A stretch of 64,000 bases of DNA from CAIWMF01 sp964402065 (lineage in GTDB: Bacteria > Verrucomicrobiota > Verrucomicrobiia > Chthoniobacterales > UBA6821). Where the stretch lies: NCBI GenBank assembly GCA_964402065.1, contig CAYOAN010000002.1, positions 248,001-312,000 of the forward strand, in the 5' to 3' direction. Below are positions 20,229-28,951 of the stretch, piece by piece (the stretch's first letter is position 1; every line of letters starts with the position of its first letter). Made by a program: the position numbers and the translations under genes. The notes beneath the pieces were generated by a model. The model was not told where the DNA came from. It saw only the letters and a list, made by a program, of their open reading frames with translations, and did not search any database.

Positions 20229-20909
20229 ATGAAAATTACTTACTACGGTCATTCCTGTTTTGAAGTGGAAGTTGCTGGAAAACGACTTTTATTTGATCCA
20301 TTTATCACGCCAAATTCACTGGCTGCTAAGATTGATATCTCGAAAATACAGCCTGATTATATTTTTCTTTCGCATGGGCATTTTGATCATGTAGCGGATG
20401 TAGAAACCATCGCTCATCAATCTGAAGCTATGCTGGTGGGGAGCTTTGAAGTGGTAGAATGGTTCCGAAAAAAAGGATTAGAAAAAAATCAAGGAATGAA
20501 TATCGGCGGATCCTTCAATTTTGAATTTGGACGGGTGACAATGACGCACGCTACTCACTCAAGCAGTATGCCGGATGGATCTTATGGCGGACAGCCTGGT
20601 GGTTTCTTAATAAAAACGAACGAAGGAAATTTTTATTACAGTGGCGATACTGGGCTTACCCACGATATGAAATTTCTTGCTGATGCTGGACCGTTGACTT
20701 TTTCCGCATTGTGTCTTGGTGATTGTTACACGATGGGGATAGAAGATGCTATTACTGCAGCCACATGGATTCAGTGTAAGGAAATTATTGGGGTTCACTA
20801 TAACACCTTTCCTCCTATTGAAATTGATGCGAAAAAAGCGCAAGAGTCATTCCAAAATGAAGGTTGCAACCTGCATTTAATGAACATCGGATCGACACTT
20901 TCTTTTTAG
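20229..20909 (+). CDS. Metal-dependent hydrolase, UPF0173 (metallo-beta-lactamase fold)
   Basis: 226 residues. N-terminal MKITYYGHSCFEVEVAGKRL and LFDPFITPN are characteristic of the UPF0173 group of MBL-fold hydrolases. The metal-binding motif HxHxDH reads SHGHFDHVAD (about residues 54-63), with further ligands in THATHSSSMPDG, YSGDTGLT and the closing IGVHYNTFP. Cytoplasmic, no signal peptide. The physiological substrate of this group is not established. Single gene, 61 bp after the preceding gene; the leader has no Shine-Dalgarno sequence. Confidence 0.9.
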   Translation: MKITYYGHSCFEVEVAGKRLLFDPFITPNSLAAKIDISKIQPDYIFLSHGHFDHVADVETIAHQSEAMLVGSFEVVEWFRKKGLEKNQGMNIGGSFNFEFGRVTMTHATHSSSMPDGSYGGQPGGFLIKTNEGNFYYSGDTGLTHDMKFLADAGPLTFSALCLGDCYTMGIEDAITAATWIQCKEIIGVHYNTFPPIEIDAKKAQESFQNEGCNLHLMNIGSTLSF

Positions 20910-21470
20910 AAGCTGTGATGCCAGCTTCCTTCATTATAGTCAAATTGCTTAGAAATTATAACAAGTTGACTTGATCTTAGTTGGGAAAAAGCAGCGTTCT
21001 CATCCCATTGCGTTATCATTGAGATAGCGCTCAGTCTTCGGTCTTGCCTTTTCTAAAAATCGCAGCGTTCTTTCCTGTAATTTCTAAGTAACTTGACTAT
21101 AGCTGGACGGTCGGGCGTGTGTTTTCTGGCGCTATATTCGCTACAACTTCATTTTAAAGCCCTCTAGAACGAAAAAAATTTAAAAAAGAGTTGACTCTTT
21201 TGCTCACTCTGATTGAGTTACCTGCAGCAATAGCAAATAATAAGTTGATGGATCAACTTTCGCTCACCGATCATTAAGAGCAACTATTGCTTTCATGCTT
21301 CTTCATGTGAGCCATGTTCACCTGAATTTTCATGTTCCCCATTTCCGTGATTATTGGAATTCTTTTTTTGTTAGTTTTATTAGAATTTTTCTAGGCAAAT
21401 TTCAGTAGGATTTTTATCAAATCTCTTCATTTGTTTCTCCCTCCATCACTCGTTTTTTTTTATTTTTAAT
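20910..21470. other. Intergenic region: MITE-like element plus long rho leader
   Basis: 561 bp. Contains dispersed-repeat copy 1 (20937-21099) and about 370 bp of sequence upstream of rho, including a perfect inverted repeat AAAAGAGT-TG-ACTCTTTT at 21184-21201. The rest, an AT-rich tract before rho, is consistent with a long 5' UTR, but no gene was recognised. Confidence 0.5.
20937..21099. mobile_element. MITE-like element, family 1, copy 1 (163 bp)
   Basis: Non-coding 163-bp unit bounded by TAGTCAA...TTGACTA. The terminal inverted repeats are about 22 bp (left TAGTCAAATTGCTTAGAAAT) with two mismatches. It is flanked on each side by TA, consistent with a TA target duplication. Two other copies of exactly the same length lie at 31952 and 45304; internal identity is high (shared AGCAGCGTTCTCATCCCAT). 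Confidence 0.85.
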
Positions 21471-22871
21471 ATGCAAGATACGTCACATTCAACACCGCCC
21501 CCAATCCCAGGAGCTCCTTCCGTTTCTTCTGAAAATCATTCTCCAACCACCACATCAGAACCATCCTCTGCAGAGGGAAGAAATCAGCAGCAAGGTTCTC
21601 CGCGAGGCGATCGACCACATCATCGTGGCAATCGTCGTCCTCGTAATCGCCGACCTTTTCGCAAAAAAGAGCGTCGCAGTTTCCGGCCAGGGCATGAGGG
21701 CCAGGGAGAAGGGCAGGTTTCTATGGAGACAGAATTTATCCCACATCCTGAAGCAGATCCTGCTGCTGAGCCAACCTTCGCAGAAGGGCTTGTGGAACTT
21801 TCTGGAAAAGGATTTGGTTTTTTGCGTGAGGCACGTCGTGGCTATGCGGCCTCACAAAATGATATTTTTGTAACGCCCGAAGTCATCCGGAACTTCAATC
21901 TTCGTGATGGTGTTTATATCAAGGGAGAGACTCGCCGGGGACAACGAGGATGGCAGCTCTTTAGGCTAACTGAAATTGAAGGAGAAGATCCTGAAAAATT
22001 AAAAAATGTCCCTCTCTTTGAAGAGTTGACAACAATTAGCCCGCTAGAGCGTGTGACGTTGGAAACAACGCCAGAGCGATACACCACACGCATTATCGAC
22101 TTAATGGCACCGATTGGCAAAGGGCAACGAGGCCTTATTGTTGCTCCACCGCGGACTGGTAAGACAACCTTGTTGCAACATATCGCGGATGCCGTGATTA
22201 AAAACCATCCAACGATGAAGTTAATCATTCTTCTTGTTGATGAACGTCCTGAGGAACTGACTGAAATGAAGCGTACTTTTCCACAGGCAGAGCTCTATGC
22301 GAGCTCCAATGACTGTGACATCAAGAGTCACACACGCATTGCACAACTTGCTATTGAACGAGCTAAACGTCTTGTCGAACAAGGAAAAGATGTTTTTGTT
22401 CTCATGGATTCGTTAACGCGCATTGGCCGTGCATTTAATAATGCAACAAAGGGTGGTGGTCGTACAATGAGCGGAGGTATTGATGCACGAGCTATGGAAA
22501 TTCCGCGGAAGCTTTTTGCAGCGGCTCGTAATACCGAAGAGGCAGGCTCTCTTACGATTGTCGCTTCTGCGCTTATCGAGACAAACAGCCGTATGGATGA
22601 TTTGATTTTCCAAGAATTTAAAGGAACAGGCAATATGGAGTTGGTTCTCGATCGAAAAATTAGTGATCAACGAATCTATCCTGCCGTTGATATTTTTCTT
22701 TCAGGAACGCGTCGTGAAGAGTTGCTTATTCCCCCAGATGATTTGCACAAAATTAACATAGTGCGTCGTGGGTTAGCTGGACATAAGCCAATTGAGGCTG
22801 TTGAGCGAATCCTTTCCTTTATTCGAAAATATCCCTCGAATGCAGAAGTCCTAAAAAATATCCCTGGATAA
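21471..22871 (+). CDS. rho: Transcription termination factor Rho
   Basis: Hexameric RNA-dependent ATPase that ends transcription. 466 residues. The N-terminal 85 residues form a disordered Pro/Ser- then Arg-rich extension (GNRRPRNRRPFRKKERRSF), an insertion common in several phyla and thought to bind RNA. The RNA-binding OSB fold follows (LVELSGKGFGFLREAR, DIFVTPEVIRNFNLRDG). The ATPase core has Walker A APPRTGKTTLLQ, Walker B VFVLMDSLTRIGR, Q-loop NNATKGGGRTMSGG and R-loop EFKGTGNMEL. It has a long 5' leader; rho is often autoregulated, but that is inference here. Confidence 0.97.
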   Translation: MQDTSHSTPPPIPGAPSVSSENHSPTTTSEPSSAEGRNQQQGSPRGDRPHHRGNRRPRNRRPFRKKERRSFRPGHEGQGEGQVSMETEFIPHPEADPAAEPTFAEGLVELSGKGFGFLREARRGYAASQNDIFVTPEVIRNFNLRDGVYIKGETRRGQRGWQLFRLTEIEGEDPEKLKNVPLFEELTTISPLERVTLETTPERYTTRIIDLMAPIGKGQRGLIVAPPRTGKTTLLQHIADAVIKNHPTMKLIILLVDERPEELTEMKRTFPQAELYASSNDCDIKSHTRIAQLAIERAKRLVEQGKDVFVLMDSLTRIGRAFNNATKGGGRTMSGGIDARAMEIPRKLFAAARNTEEAGSLTIVASALIETNSRMDDLIFQEFKGTGNMELVLDRKISDQRIYPAVDIFLSGTRREELLIPPDDLHKINIVRRGLAGHKPIEAVERILSFIRKYPSNAEVLKNIPG

Positions 22872-23262
22872 GAGATTTGCTAACTGCTACTGCCGCGGCG
22901 CAGGACTGCATCACTCAGGTGACCCTGGCTAGTCGCAGTGTTAAGTTGCAAGTGAAACGTTAGGGTTTTTTAGCGTCTGCTTAAGAGGCATAACGAGCTT
23001 GCTCATGACAACAACAAGGGCAGCCTTGCAGGCTTCTTTTGAGCTCGCACATGGAGATAGAATTTTTTTTCAGCAATAATTCTTTCAAGATGTTCCTTCA
23101 AATGAGGTTTTATTGTTGGCAGGGACATCTCCAAATGATTGAACTCACAAGTTCGAGTATTGAAGAACTGGCAACAACGATCATAAAGCGCGCCAGCATT
23201 GTTCTCTTGAACGCTGGCACAACGTTTTTAAGCTCTTTTTTGGCTATTGATGTTAATGAACT
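22872..23262. other. Intergenic region after rho
   Basis: 391 bp between convergent genes. Contains the terminator-like hairpin at 23192. A 75-codon open frame (23039-23266) is considered spurious: its composition is unlike the neighbours and it begins inside a non-coding tract. Confidence 0.45.
23192..23245 (+). terminator. Terminator-like hairpin downstream of rho
   Basis: GCCAGC (23192-23197) pairs with GCTGGC (23213-23218), extended by ATT/AAC with one mismatch, followed by ACAACGTTTTTAAGCTC and a run of six T. It could end transcripts from either convergent side. Confidence 0.5.
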
Positions 23263-23814
23263 TTAACTTGTCACAAGCTGCCAAGTGCCAAGCAAGAATA
23301 GCACAAGCCCATAGAGGAGGCCTACCCATGAGAGGAAGAACCAGAGACTGGTGTGATTGGGCTTCACGATCCAGGTGATGAAGTTGCGGAGAAGATAAGG
23401 CATGCCAATGCAGAGGAGCCCGATAACGACCCAGATGTAAGCTAAAAACGAGAGTAGAAAGGGAAGGGCTCCTGATTGAAGGAAGGTGAGTTCCAATAAA
23501 GGGCGAGCCGCAAGGAGTGCAATTAATCCTAGTGAGCGGACTGATAAAAACTGAGGAACCAGCCAGCCAAAAAGTCCGCCACCAATGATAACAGCACCCA
23601 TAATAGTACTACGAAGCGAACTAAACTCTCCCAAGTCAGTCGTCAGGGCAAAGAAGAAGGTCCAAACAAGAGCAATGATGAAAAGTATTCTTCCCCAAAA
23701 TTGAGAACGAGGAAAGCGTTGTGCAAAAACCTTGAGTAGCGCAGGTGCTAAGAGAGCTACAAGATGTTTGATCGTGATAGCCAGACCAAGAAGAAGAGCG
23801 ATAACGGGAAGCAT
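23263..23814 (-). CDS. Polytopic membrane protein of unknown function
   Basis: 183 residues, about five to six hydrophobic helices (MLPVIALLLGLAITIKHLVA, then WGRILFIIALVWTFFFA and so on). Short polar loops contain TTDLGEFSSLR and VKPNHTSLWFF. No catalytic or transport motif was recognised. The ATG follows an array of five 7-nt repeats (23815-23852). The gene is downstream of rnc on the same strand with a 58-bp gap. Confidence 0.6.
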   Translation of the reverse strand: MLPVIALLLGLAITIKHLVALLAPALLKVFAQRFPRSQFWGRILFIIALVWTFFFALTTDLGEFSSLRSTIMGAVIIGGGLFGWLVPQFLSVRSLGLIALLAARPLLELTFLQSGALPFLLSFLAYIWVVIGLLCIGMPYLLRNFITWIVKPNHTSLWFFLSWVGLLYGLVLFLLGTWQLVTS

Positions 23815-23852
23815 GCTGAATAGGTTACAGACTACAAGTGGCTGGTTACAGG
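23815..23852 (-). repeat. Heptanucleotide leader repeat before the membrane protein gene
   Basis: Minus strand: five tandem 7-nt units related to CCTGTAA (for example CCTGTAA and TCTGTAA), ending 3 nt before the ATG at 23814. Same motif as at katA, lepA, rsmI and others. Confidence 0.7.
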
Positions 23853-23872
23853 AAAAAATTTCTTCCTTTGCC

Positions 23873-24721
23873 TTAAGTCAGGCTTTTCAAAGCTTGCGTA
23901 GCAGCGGCAACTTCAGCTTCTTTTTTGCTGCGGCCTTCGCCAAAACCTAGTTCTTTTCCTTCCCAAACAACGCGGCAACGGAAATATTTAAGGTGGGCTT
24001 TGCCTCGTTCTTCCAAATGTTCATAGATTGGTGGAGAGGGGGCTTTAGACTGAAGGATTTCTTGAAGCCGGCCCTTAGGGTTGATTTCCTCAGGTTCCAA
24101 CGCCACTCGATGCAGGTGTGCTGCTGCTTGTTGCAAAATGAATTTTTGTGCTCTTGCAAAGTCGCTATCTAAATAGATGGCTCCGATAAGAGCTTCGAAA
24201 GAGTCTCCTAGGATGGAAGCTCGTTCACGGCCTCCGCTAGTTTCTTCTCCACGTCCCATAATGAGGTATTTTCCTAAATCCAGACTAGCAGCATACGCTT
24301 TAAGTGCTGTTCGAGAGACAAGGCGGGTGCGGATTTTAGTGAGTGGTCCCTCTTCAAATTCAGGAAAGATTTCAAATAGGTGTACTGTCATGACCAATTG
24401 CAAGACAGCATCTCCTAAAAACTCCAAGCGCTCATTATCAAAAGGATGTTGTGATCGATCAAGGGCAATGCTCGAATGAGTGAGCGCTTCAACAAGGAGC
24501 TGTGGATTTTTAAAGTGATAACCAATTTTATTTTCTAAATCTCTAAAAGAATTTTTTGCTCCTTGTGAGTTTTGTTGTTTTGCAATCGGTTGAAGACGAT
24601 GGGTTCTTTTGTTGGGATGAGGTGAAGTCATTTCTAAATTTTTGTTTTGAGCAGAGGTCATCTCATTATTTTTAAATCTAAAGAAGTGATGGAAAATTTT
24701 TAAAAATGGAGGAATATCCAT
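23873..24721 (-). CDS. rnc: Ribonuclease III
   Basis: Cleaves double-stranded RNA in rRNA and mRNA processing. 282 residues from ATG 24721; family members usually begin about 10-20 residues before LENKIGYHF, so starts at 24661 or 24631 are also possible and the first 55 residues look disordered. The RNase III domain carries the signature NERLEFLGDAVLQLV (residues 96-110) with the catalytic Glu and Asp, and the second acidic cluster SILGDSFEALIGAIYLD. A C-terminal dsRNA-binding domain follows (PKGRLQEILQS to GEGRSKKEAEVAAATQAL). It is upstream of the membrane protein gene on the same strand. Confidence 0.96.
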   Translation of the reverse strand: MDIPPFLKIFHHFFRFKNNEMTSAQNKNLEMTSPHPNKRTHRLQPIAKQQNSQGAKNSFRDLENKIGYHFKNPQLLVEALTHSSIALDRSQHPFDNERLEFLGDAVLQLVMTVHLFEIFPEFEEGPLTKIRTRLVSRTALKAYAASLDLGKYLIMGRGEETSGGRERASILGDSFEALIGAIYLDSDFARAQKFILQQAAAHLHRVALEPEEINPKGRLQEILQSKAPSPPIYEHLEERGKAHLKYFRCRVVWEGKELGFGEGRSKKEAEVAAATQALKSLT

Positions 24722-24770
24722 AAAATTAATGATAGGTTACAGAAGAGTTAGGACTTTGCAAGTGGAGGGT

Positions 24771-25712
24771 CTAGTTTTGAGTGGAAGTAGAAGAGTAGCT
24801 GATTGGAATAGCATCTTTTGGTAAGAGAAGAGTTCTTTCAGTTACTCCGGCTAGGGACGTAGCGGGCAAAACATGTTGTTTCTGCGCTAGGATTCGCATG
24901 ATAAGAGGCTGTGCGATTGAATCAGGAATGAGAGGGCGTAGTTGCAATAAAATAGCGATCCAATCAGTAAAATCCGGAAGTTGATTTATAGGATCCTGGA
25001 AAAGGCTTTTTTCTAGTTTGCCTGTGCTTGGGTTAATATGATGAAGAACATCTTGTTGATAACTATCTGGTAGCAGCTGGAAATTTTTTTCTCCTATTGA
25101 TGAAGAAAAGGAAAAATAAGGGAGAGCTTTTTGAAGTAAGGACGTCTTGCTTTTCTGATCTTCACGATGAATGGGATTCCAGTAACCCGTTTGTAGATTT
25201 TTAACAAAAAGAATTTGTGGTAGTGGTTGTTTAGAAATATTAGCTGCTGTGTGCCATTGCTTACACCCAGGGCAATAAATTAATGTCCTAAACAGAGAAG
25301 AAGCTTCTTGTGGTAGAGCAGGCTTCAATAAGCTTCCACTTTTATTTTCGGAGACAGTGGTTAATTTTTGGCTGCGGCTAATTGCTAAAGAAGAGCTTTG
25401 ACTTCCAATATTTCTTCGTTGTTGTGCTGAAAAATCAGCCGTTGAGAACTGATTTTTGCTGGAGGCATTTTTTTCCTCTTCTAGTTTAGGACGAGAAAAC
25501 ATCATCAAGGGAGAGGAAATGTTTTGAGCAACGATAGTGCAACGACAATCTTTTTTTTTCAGAGAAGGGTCACTCTCATTATCAGCACATTGATCGTCTT
25601 CATGATCAGTAATGACTTCAGAAGTAGGAGCAGAAAGTGGGGAGGGGATTTCTCCAATTGCAAGAAGAGAAAAGTTTAGTAACAGTAAAAAGAGAATAAA
25701 AATTTTTTTCAT
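24771..25712 (-). CDS. Secreted protein of unknown function with Cys motifs
   Basis: 313 residues from the ATG at 25712, chosen because it gives a signal peptide (MKKIFILFLLLLNFSLLAIG); the open frame extends upstream to 25778. The mature part is Ser-rich and low in complexity, with a Cys pair in KKDCRCTIVAQ and a CPGC motif in LIYCPGCKQWHTA, which could bind a metal or form disulfides. Further on, LQTGYWNPIHRED and a helical C-terminal region follow. No family was recognised. It is in line with the Cys-containing protein gene upstream (25862), 149 bp apart. Confidence 0.55.
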   Translation of the reverse strand: MKKIFILFLLLLNFSLLAIGEIPSPLSAPTSEVITDHEDDQCADNESDPSLKKKDCRCTIVAQNISSPLMMFSRPKLEEEKNASSKNQFSTADFSAQQRRNIGSQSSSLAISRSQKLTTVSENKSGSLLKPALPQEASSLFRTLIYCPGCKQWHTAANISKQPLPQILFVKNLQTGYWNPIHREDQKSKTSLLQKALPYFSFSSSIGEKNFQLLPDSYQQDVLHHINPSTGKLEKSLFQDPINQLPDFTDWIAILLQLRPLIPDSIAQPLIMRILAQKQHVLPATSLAGVTERTLLLPKDAIPISYSSTSTQN

Positions 25713-25861
25713 AAGAAATAGACGAGCTATTGAACAATAAGGACGAGAACTATTCTTGTTATGCTTCGCATTGAACAAGAGTCTCCAACATGGAGACGTA
25801 AGAGAAAGGTTTGAGCTAAGAAGTAATAAACGTCTGCCGCAAGCGGCTTAGATGTTTAACG

Positions 25862-26293
25862 TTAAACTACGGGGCTCAAACTATCGCAGAGGATGGTGCG
25901 AGGAGGCGGAAGGAGGGGCCTTGTATTAGGGCCACCATAAAAACTTTTTCTTATTAAAGGAAAACAAAAGCAGGTTGGAAAAAGTGCAGTCAAAGAAAAG
26001 GGCTGCTCTAAAACAGCTTCTTTCTTTTTAAAAGTCTCAGTTACAAAATTATTTTTCTTTTCCTGCTGCTTAGCTTGTTCAATCTTTTTACAAAGAGGGC
26101 AGCAATGTTTGCCATCAAAGGTTTTTTTGATAGCTGTCTGAAAAGACCCCTGTGTTGAGTAGGTATGCATCATGCGCCCCCAGGCTACACCTTGAAGCAA
26201 AGCCCAATGCCCTCCACTCAAAGAAAAGAGCGCCATGGCAATTGAGAGAGTGCCAATCAAACGAGAAGTGCTGGGGAAAAAGCCACGAAGCAT
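25862..26293 (-). CDS. Membrane-anchored protein with CPLC motif, unknown function
   Basis: 143 residues. An N-terminal hydrophobic stretch (LIGTLSIAMALFSLSGGHWALL, given here only as residues 12-33) probably anchors or exports the protein. A conserved-looking segment ends in KTFDGKHCCPLCKKIEQ (residues 57-73). The H-x-C-P-L-C-K arrangement recurs, from memory, in small uncharacterised proteins of Verrucomicrobiota and Planctomycetota. The C-terminus has a second CFC motif and a Pro-rich tail. It may act with the secreted CPGC protein downstream; function unknown. Confidence 0.5.
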   Translation of the reverse strand: MLRGFFPSTSRLIGTLSIAMALFSLSGGHWALLQGVAWGRMMHTYSTQGSFQTAIKKTFDGKHCCPLCKKIEQAKQQEKKNNFVTETFKKKEAVLEQPFSLTALFPTCFCFPLIRKSFYGGPNTRPLLPPPRTILCDSLSPVV

Positions 26294-26346
26294 TAGGCCT
26301 CCGATTAAAACAAAAATGATCTTTTTTTACTAGGGGAAATTTTTTC

Positions 26347-26376
26347 TTGGTGAAGCATGCAAAGAAATGCTACAGT
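26347..26376 (+). promoter_or_regulatory. Promoter of tRNA-Lys
   Basis: -35 TTGGTG (26347-26352) and -10 TACAGT (26371-26376) with an 18-bp spacer; the -10 ends 15 nt before the mature tRNA. Confidence 0.5.
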
Positions 26377-26391
26377 GATGCCTTCATTTTC

Positions 26392-26463
<72 letters not shown>

Positions 26464-26805
26464 CTTCATTGATTCACGATAACAGTATGCGTGTAGCAGA
26501 TTAAGCTAATTAGGCATTGCTAAAATGAAGTTTTCTTTCTTGAGCGATGGGCTCATTCAAAAGTCACGGACATGATTTCCTGAACGACTTGCAACCAAGG
26601 AGTGTCGTATCATTGACAATGGGTCAACATATTAGCAGCGCTGGATTTGTTTCTGCAGCAAGAGAGCAAGAGCCCTGCCATACTTGAAGCATTTCAAACA
26701 GTCTGGTTATTTAAGCAAATTATATTCCAGAAACTTCAGCTGCTTATTAGCAAAACCTAATCAGCTTAAACTACAATACTTCATCTGCTGTACTACAGGA
26801 TGGAG
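26464..26805. other. Intergenic region after tRNA-Lys
   Basis: 342 bp without a recognisable gene, repeat or integrase remnant. No direct repeat of the tRNA 3' end was seen, so there is no sign of an integrated element here. Confidence 0.45.
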
Positions 26806-27360
26806 CTACTCACTAGGAGTATACGGCGTGATTTTAGTCCCTTGAATGCTGATTCCTGCCATCAATCCTTTTTGGTCAAAGAAGAAAGCATACATATCTT
26901 TTTGGAGTGTTGTTGTAGAAAAACCGGCAGCAACACCTCGGTCAACAATTGTTAAGCTTGGAGCAGTACCAAGCTCAAATCCTTCGCTATTGTGAAGATA
27001 ATTGAGTGCTTTTGTATTCATGAGAAAAAGAGCATAGCCAAATTTTTGAAGACCAGCTTGTAATCCCCACGATGCAGAAGTGGTGTTGTAGTAGCCTGCA
27101 ACGCTTCCTCCCGTGAATAAAACACCATCACCACGCTGCGCTCCAACTATGAATCCTCCTTTCCAAATACCAGGGAATACGAGTACTCCAGCTGCTTGCT
27201 CGCCAATAGTTCGTGCTTTTGGATTTTTTTTGTATAGTTCTTCCAGTGCTTTGCGAGCTTCTTTTTCTAGTTTATGTGCACTGGCTGCCATGCTTGGAGC
27301 CGCGGTAAACAAGGAAAATAGTGAGAGGGTCAATGCGATGAGAATGTTTTTTTTGATCAT
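26806..27360 (-). CDS. SYLF (Ysc84-type) lipid-binding domain protein
   Basis: 184 residues from the ATG at 27360; the frame extends upstream to 27411, but this start gives a signal peptide ending at PSMAAS. The mature protein is one SYLF/DUF500 domain: ARTIGEQAAGVLVFPGIWKG, FIVGAQRGDGVLFT, then ASWGLQAGLQKFGYALFLMN. The domain binds phospholipids in the eukaryotic family members; bacterial proteins are secreted or periplasmic and their role is not settled. Single gene, 99 bp downstream of katA on the same strand. Confidence 0.87.
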   Translation of the reverse strand: MIKKNILIALTLSLFSLFTAAPSMAASAHKLEKEARKALEELYKKNPKARTIGEQAAGVLVFPGIWKGGFIVGAQRGDGVLFTGGSVAGYYNTTSASWGLQAGLQKFGYALFLMNTKALNYLHNSEGFELGTAPSLTIVDRGVAAGFSTTTLQKDMYAFFFDQKGLMAGISIQGTKITPYTPSE

Positions 27361-27459
27361 AAAGATAGGTGGATTTTGTTCAGTTCTAAAAAAGGAGATT
27401 GGGTCTGTCAACGAAGTTGTTTAATGGAAAAGCAAATTTTGCCTAGCTTTTTGGTGGAG

Positions 27460-28890
27460 TTATAGCCTTTTTCGGACTCCCTCGCCATAAGCAGGATCCG
27501 CTTGGTCAAAAAGTTTGCATTGTCTCTCTTGAATTTCAGAAGGGACATCTTTCATCGCTGTCGCAATATTAGAAAAAAGTCGTTCTTGAGCGTCTGGTGA
27601 CATTAAACGAAAGAGGTTTCCTGCTTGATTGAAATTATCATTGCCAGTATTCCCATCAAAACGATCAGCGGTGACGCAACCAAGATCCAGCGGCGGTTCT
27701 GCAATGCTCGGATCCTCTTTAGGTCCTCCAAAGCTATTAGGTTCGTAATAGGCATTACCCATGTTCGGTTCATCAAAGCGCATGGCTCCATCGTGATGAT
27801 ATGTGGCGATGGGGCAGCGGGGACGATTAACAGGAAGCATTTCATAGTGAGTGCCCAGACGATGACGGTGGGCATCTGCATAACTAAAGACTCGGGCTTG
27901 AAGCATCTTGTCAGGCGAGAAGCTAATCCCAGGAACAATATTAGAAGGAGAGAAAGCGGCCTGCTCAATCTCTGCAAAATAGTTTTCAGGATTGCGATTC
28001 AGTTCCAACTGGCCAACATTGATGAGCGGATAATCTTTGTGTGGCCAGACTTTAGTGAGGTCGAAAGGATTAAAGGAACAATGCTGAGCCTGCTCTTCGG
28101 TCATGACTTGAATTTGCATGTTCCAACGTGGAAAATGTTCCTTTTCGATTGCTTCAAAAAGATCACGTTGATTGCTTTCACGATCACGACCAATCAATTG
28201 TTCGGCTTCAGCATTAGTCATGAACTTAATGCCTTGTGCTGTTTTGAAATGAAACTTTACCCAATGACGTTGGCCTTCCTTGTTAATAAGGCTGTAGGTG
28301 TGGCTTCCATAGCCATTCATATGACGAAAGTTGAGAGGGATGCCACGATCAGAAAATAAAATCGTGACTTGATGCAGGCTCTCTGGTGAGAGAGACCAAA
28401 AATCCCACATTGCTGTGGCGCTGCGCAAGTGCGTCTTGGGATGACGTTTTTGTGTGTGAATAAAATCAGGAAATTTATAGGGGTCTCGTACGAAGAAGAC
28501 AGGGGTATTATTTCCAACAAGATCCCAGTTGCCTTCCTTTGTATAAAACTTCATCGCAAATCCACGCACATCTCGCTCAGCATCGGCGGCACCGAGTTCG
28601 CCTGCTACCGTCGAGAAGCGGACAAGGCATTCTGTTTTTGTGCCTGGCTGTAATGCTTGAGCTCGTGTGTACTTTGAAATATCGCCAGTGATCGTCAGTG
28701 TCCCGTAAGCTCCAGATCCTTTGGCATGAACGGTCCGTTCTGGAATTCGCTCACGATTTTGATGTGCGAGTTTTTCAACAAGCTGATAGTCGGTCATCAA
28801 CAGCGGCCCACGCGGGCCAGCCGTAAGACTGTATTGATTGCTGGCAAAGGGACAACCGGCGGTGGTCGTGATGGTTTTGTTGGAGCTCAT
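27460..28890 (-). CDS. katA: Heme catalase, small-subunit monofunctional type
   Basis: Breaks down hydrogen peroxide to water and oxygen. 476 residues, as expected of clade-3 small-subunit catalases. Catalytic His55 is in the signature RERIPERTVHAKGSGAYG, and the distal Asn is in WDLVGNNTPVFF (about residue 128). The heme-ligand Tyr is in ARVFSYADAHRHRLG. The NADPH-site region PVNRPRCPIATYHHDG is intact. There is no signal peptide, so it is cytoplasmic. It is divergent from the MFS gene with only 61 bp between the two start codons; a heptanucleotide repeat array (28891-28920) fills half of that gap. No PerR or OxyR site was recognised. Confidence 0.97.
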   Translation of the reverse strand: MSSNKTITTTAGCPFASNQYSLTAGPRGPLLMTDYQLVEKLAHQNRERIPERTVHAKGSGAYGTLTITGDISKYTRAQALQPGTKTECLVRFSTVAGELGAADAERDVRGFAMKFYTKEGNWDLVGNNTPVFFVRDPYKFPDFIHTQKRHPKTHLRSATAMWDFWSLSPESLHQVTILFSDRGIPLNFRHMNGYGSHTYSLINKEGQRHWVKFHFKTAQGIKFMTNAEAEQLIGRDRESNQRDLFEAIEKEHFPRWNMQIQVMTEEQAQHCSFNPFDLTKVWPHKDYPLINVGQLELNRNPENYFAEIEQAAFSPSNIVPGISFSPDKMLQARVFSYADAHRHRLGTHYEMLPVNRPRCPIATYHHDGAMRFDEPNMGNAYYEPNSFGGPKEDPSIAEPPLDLGCVTADRFDGNTGNDNFNQAGNLFRLMSPDAQERLFSNIATAMKDVPSEIQERQCKLFDQADPAYGEGVRKRL

Positions 28891-28920
28891 CCATTGAGGC
28901 TATAGCTTGCAGGTTGCAGG
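28891..28920 (-). repeat. Heptanucleotide leader repeat before katA
   Basis: Minus strand: four 7-nt units (two identical CCTGCAA, then GCTATAG and CCTCAAT) ending 2 nt before the katA ATG. Confidence 0.7.
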
Positions 28921-28951
28921 TGACAATTTTTTTGTTATGTTATTTTTTCCC

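Noticed and set aside
23039..23266. 75-codon open frame after rho
   Set aside because: Overlaps a terminator-like hairpin, has composition unlike the neighbours and no family similarity.
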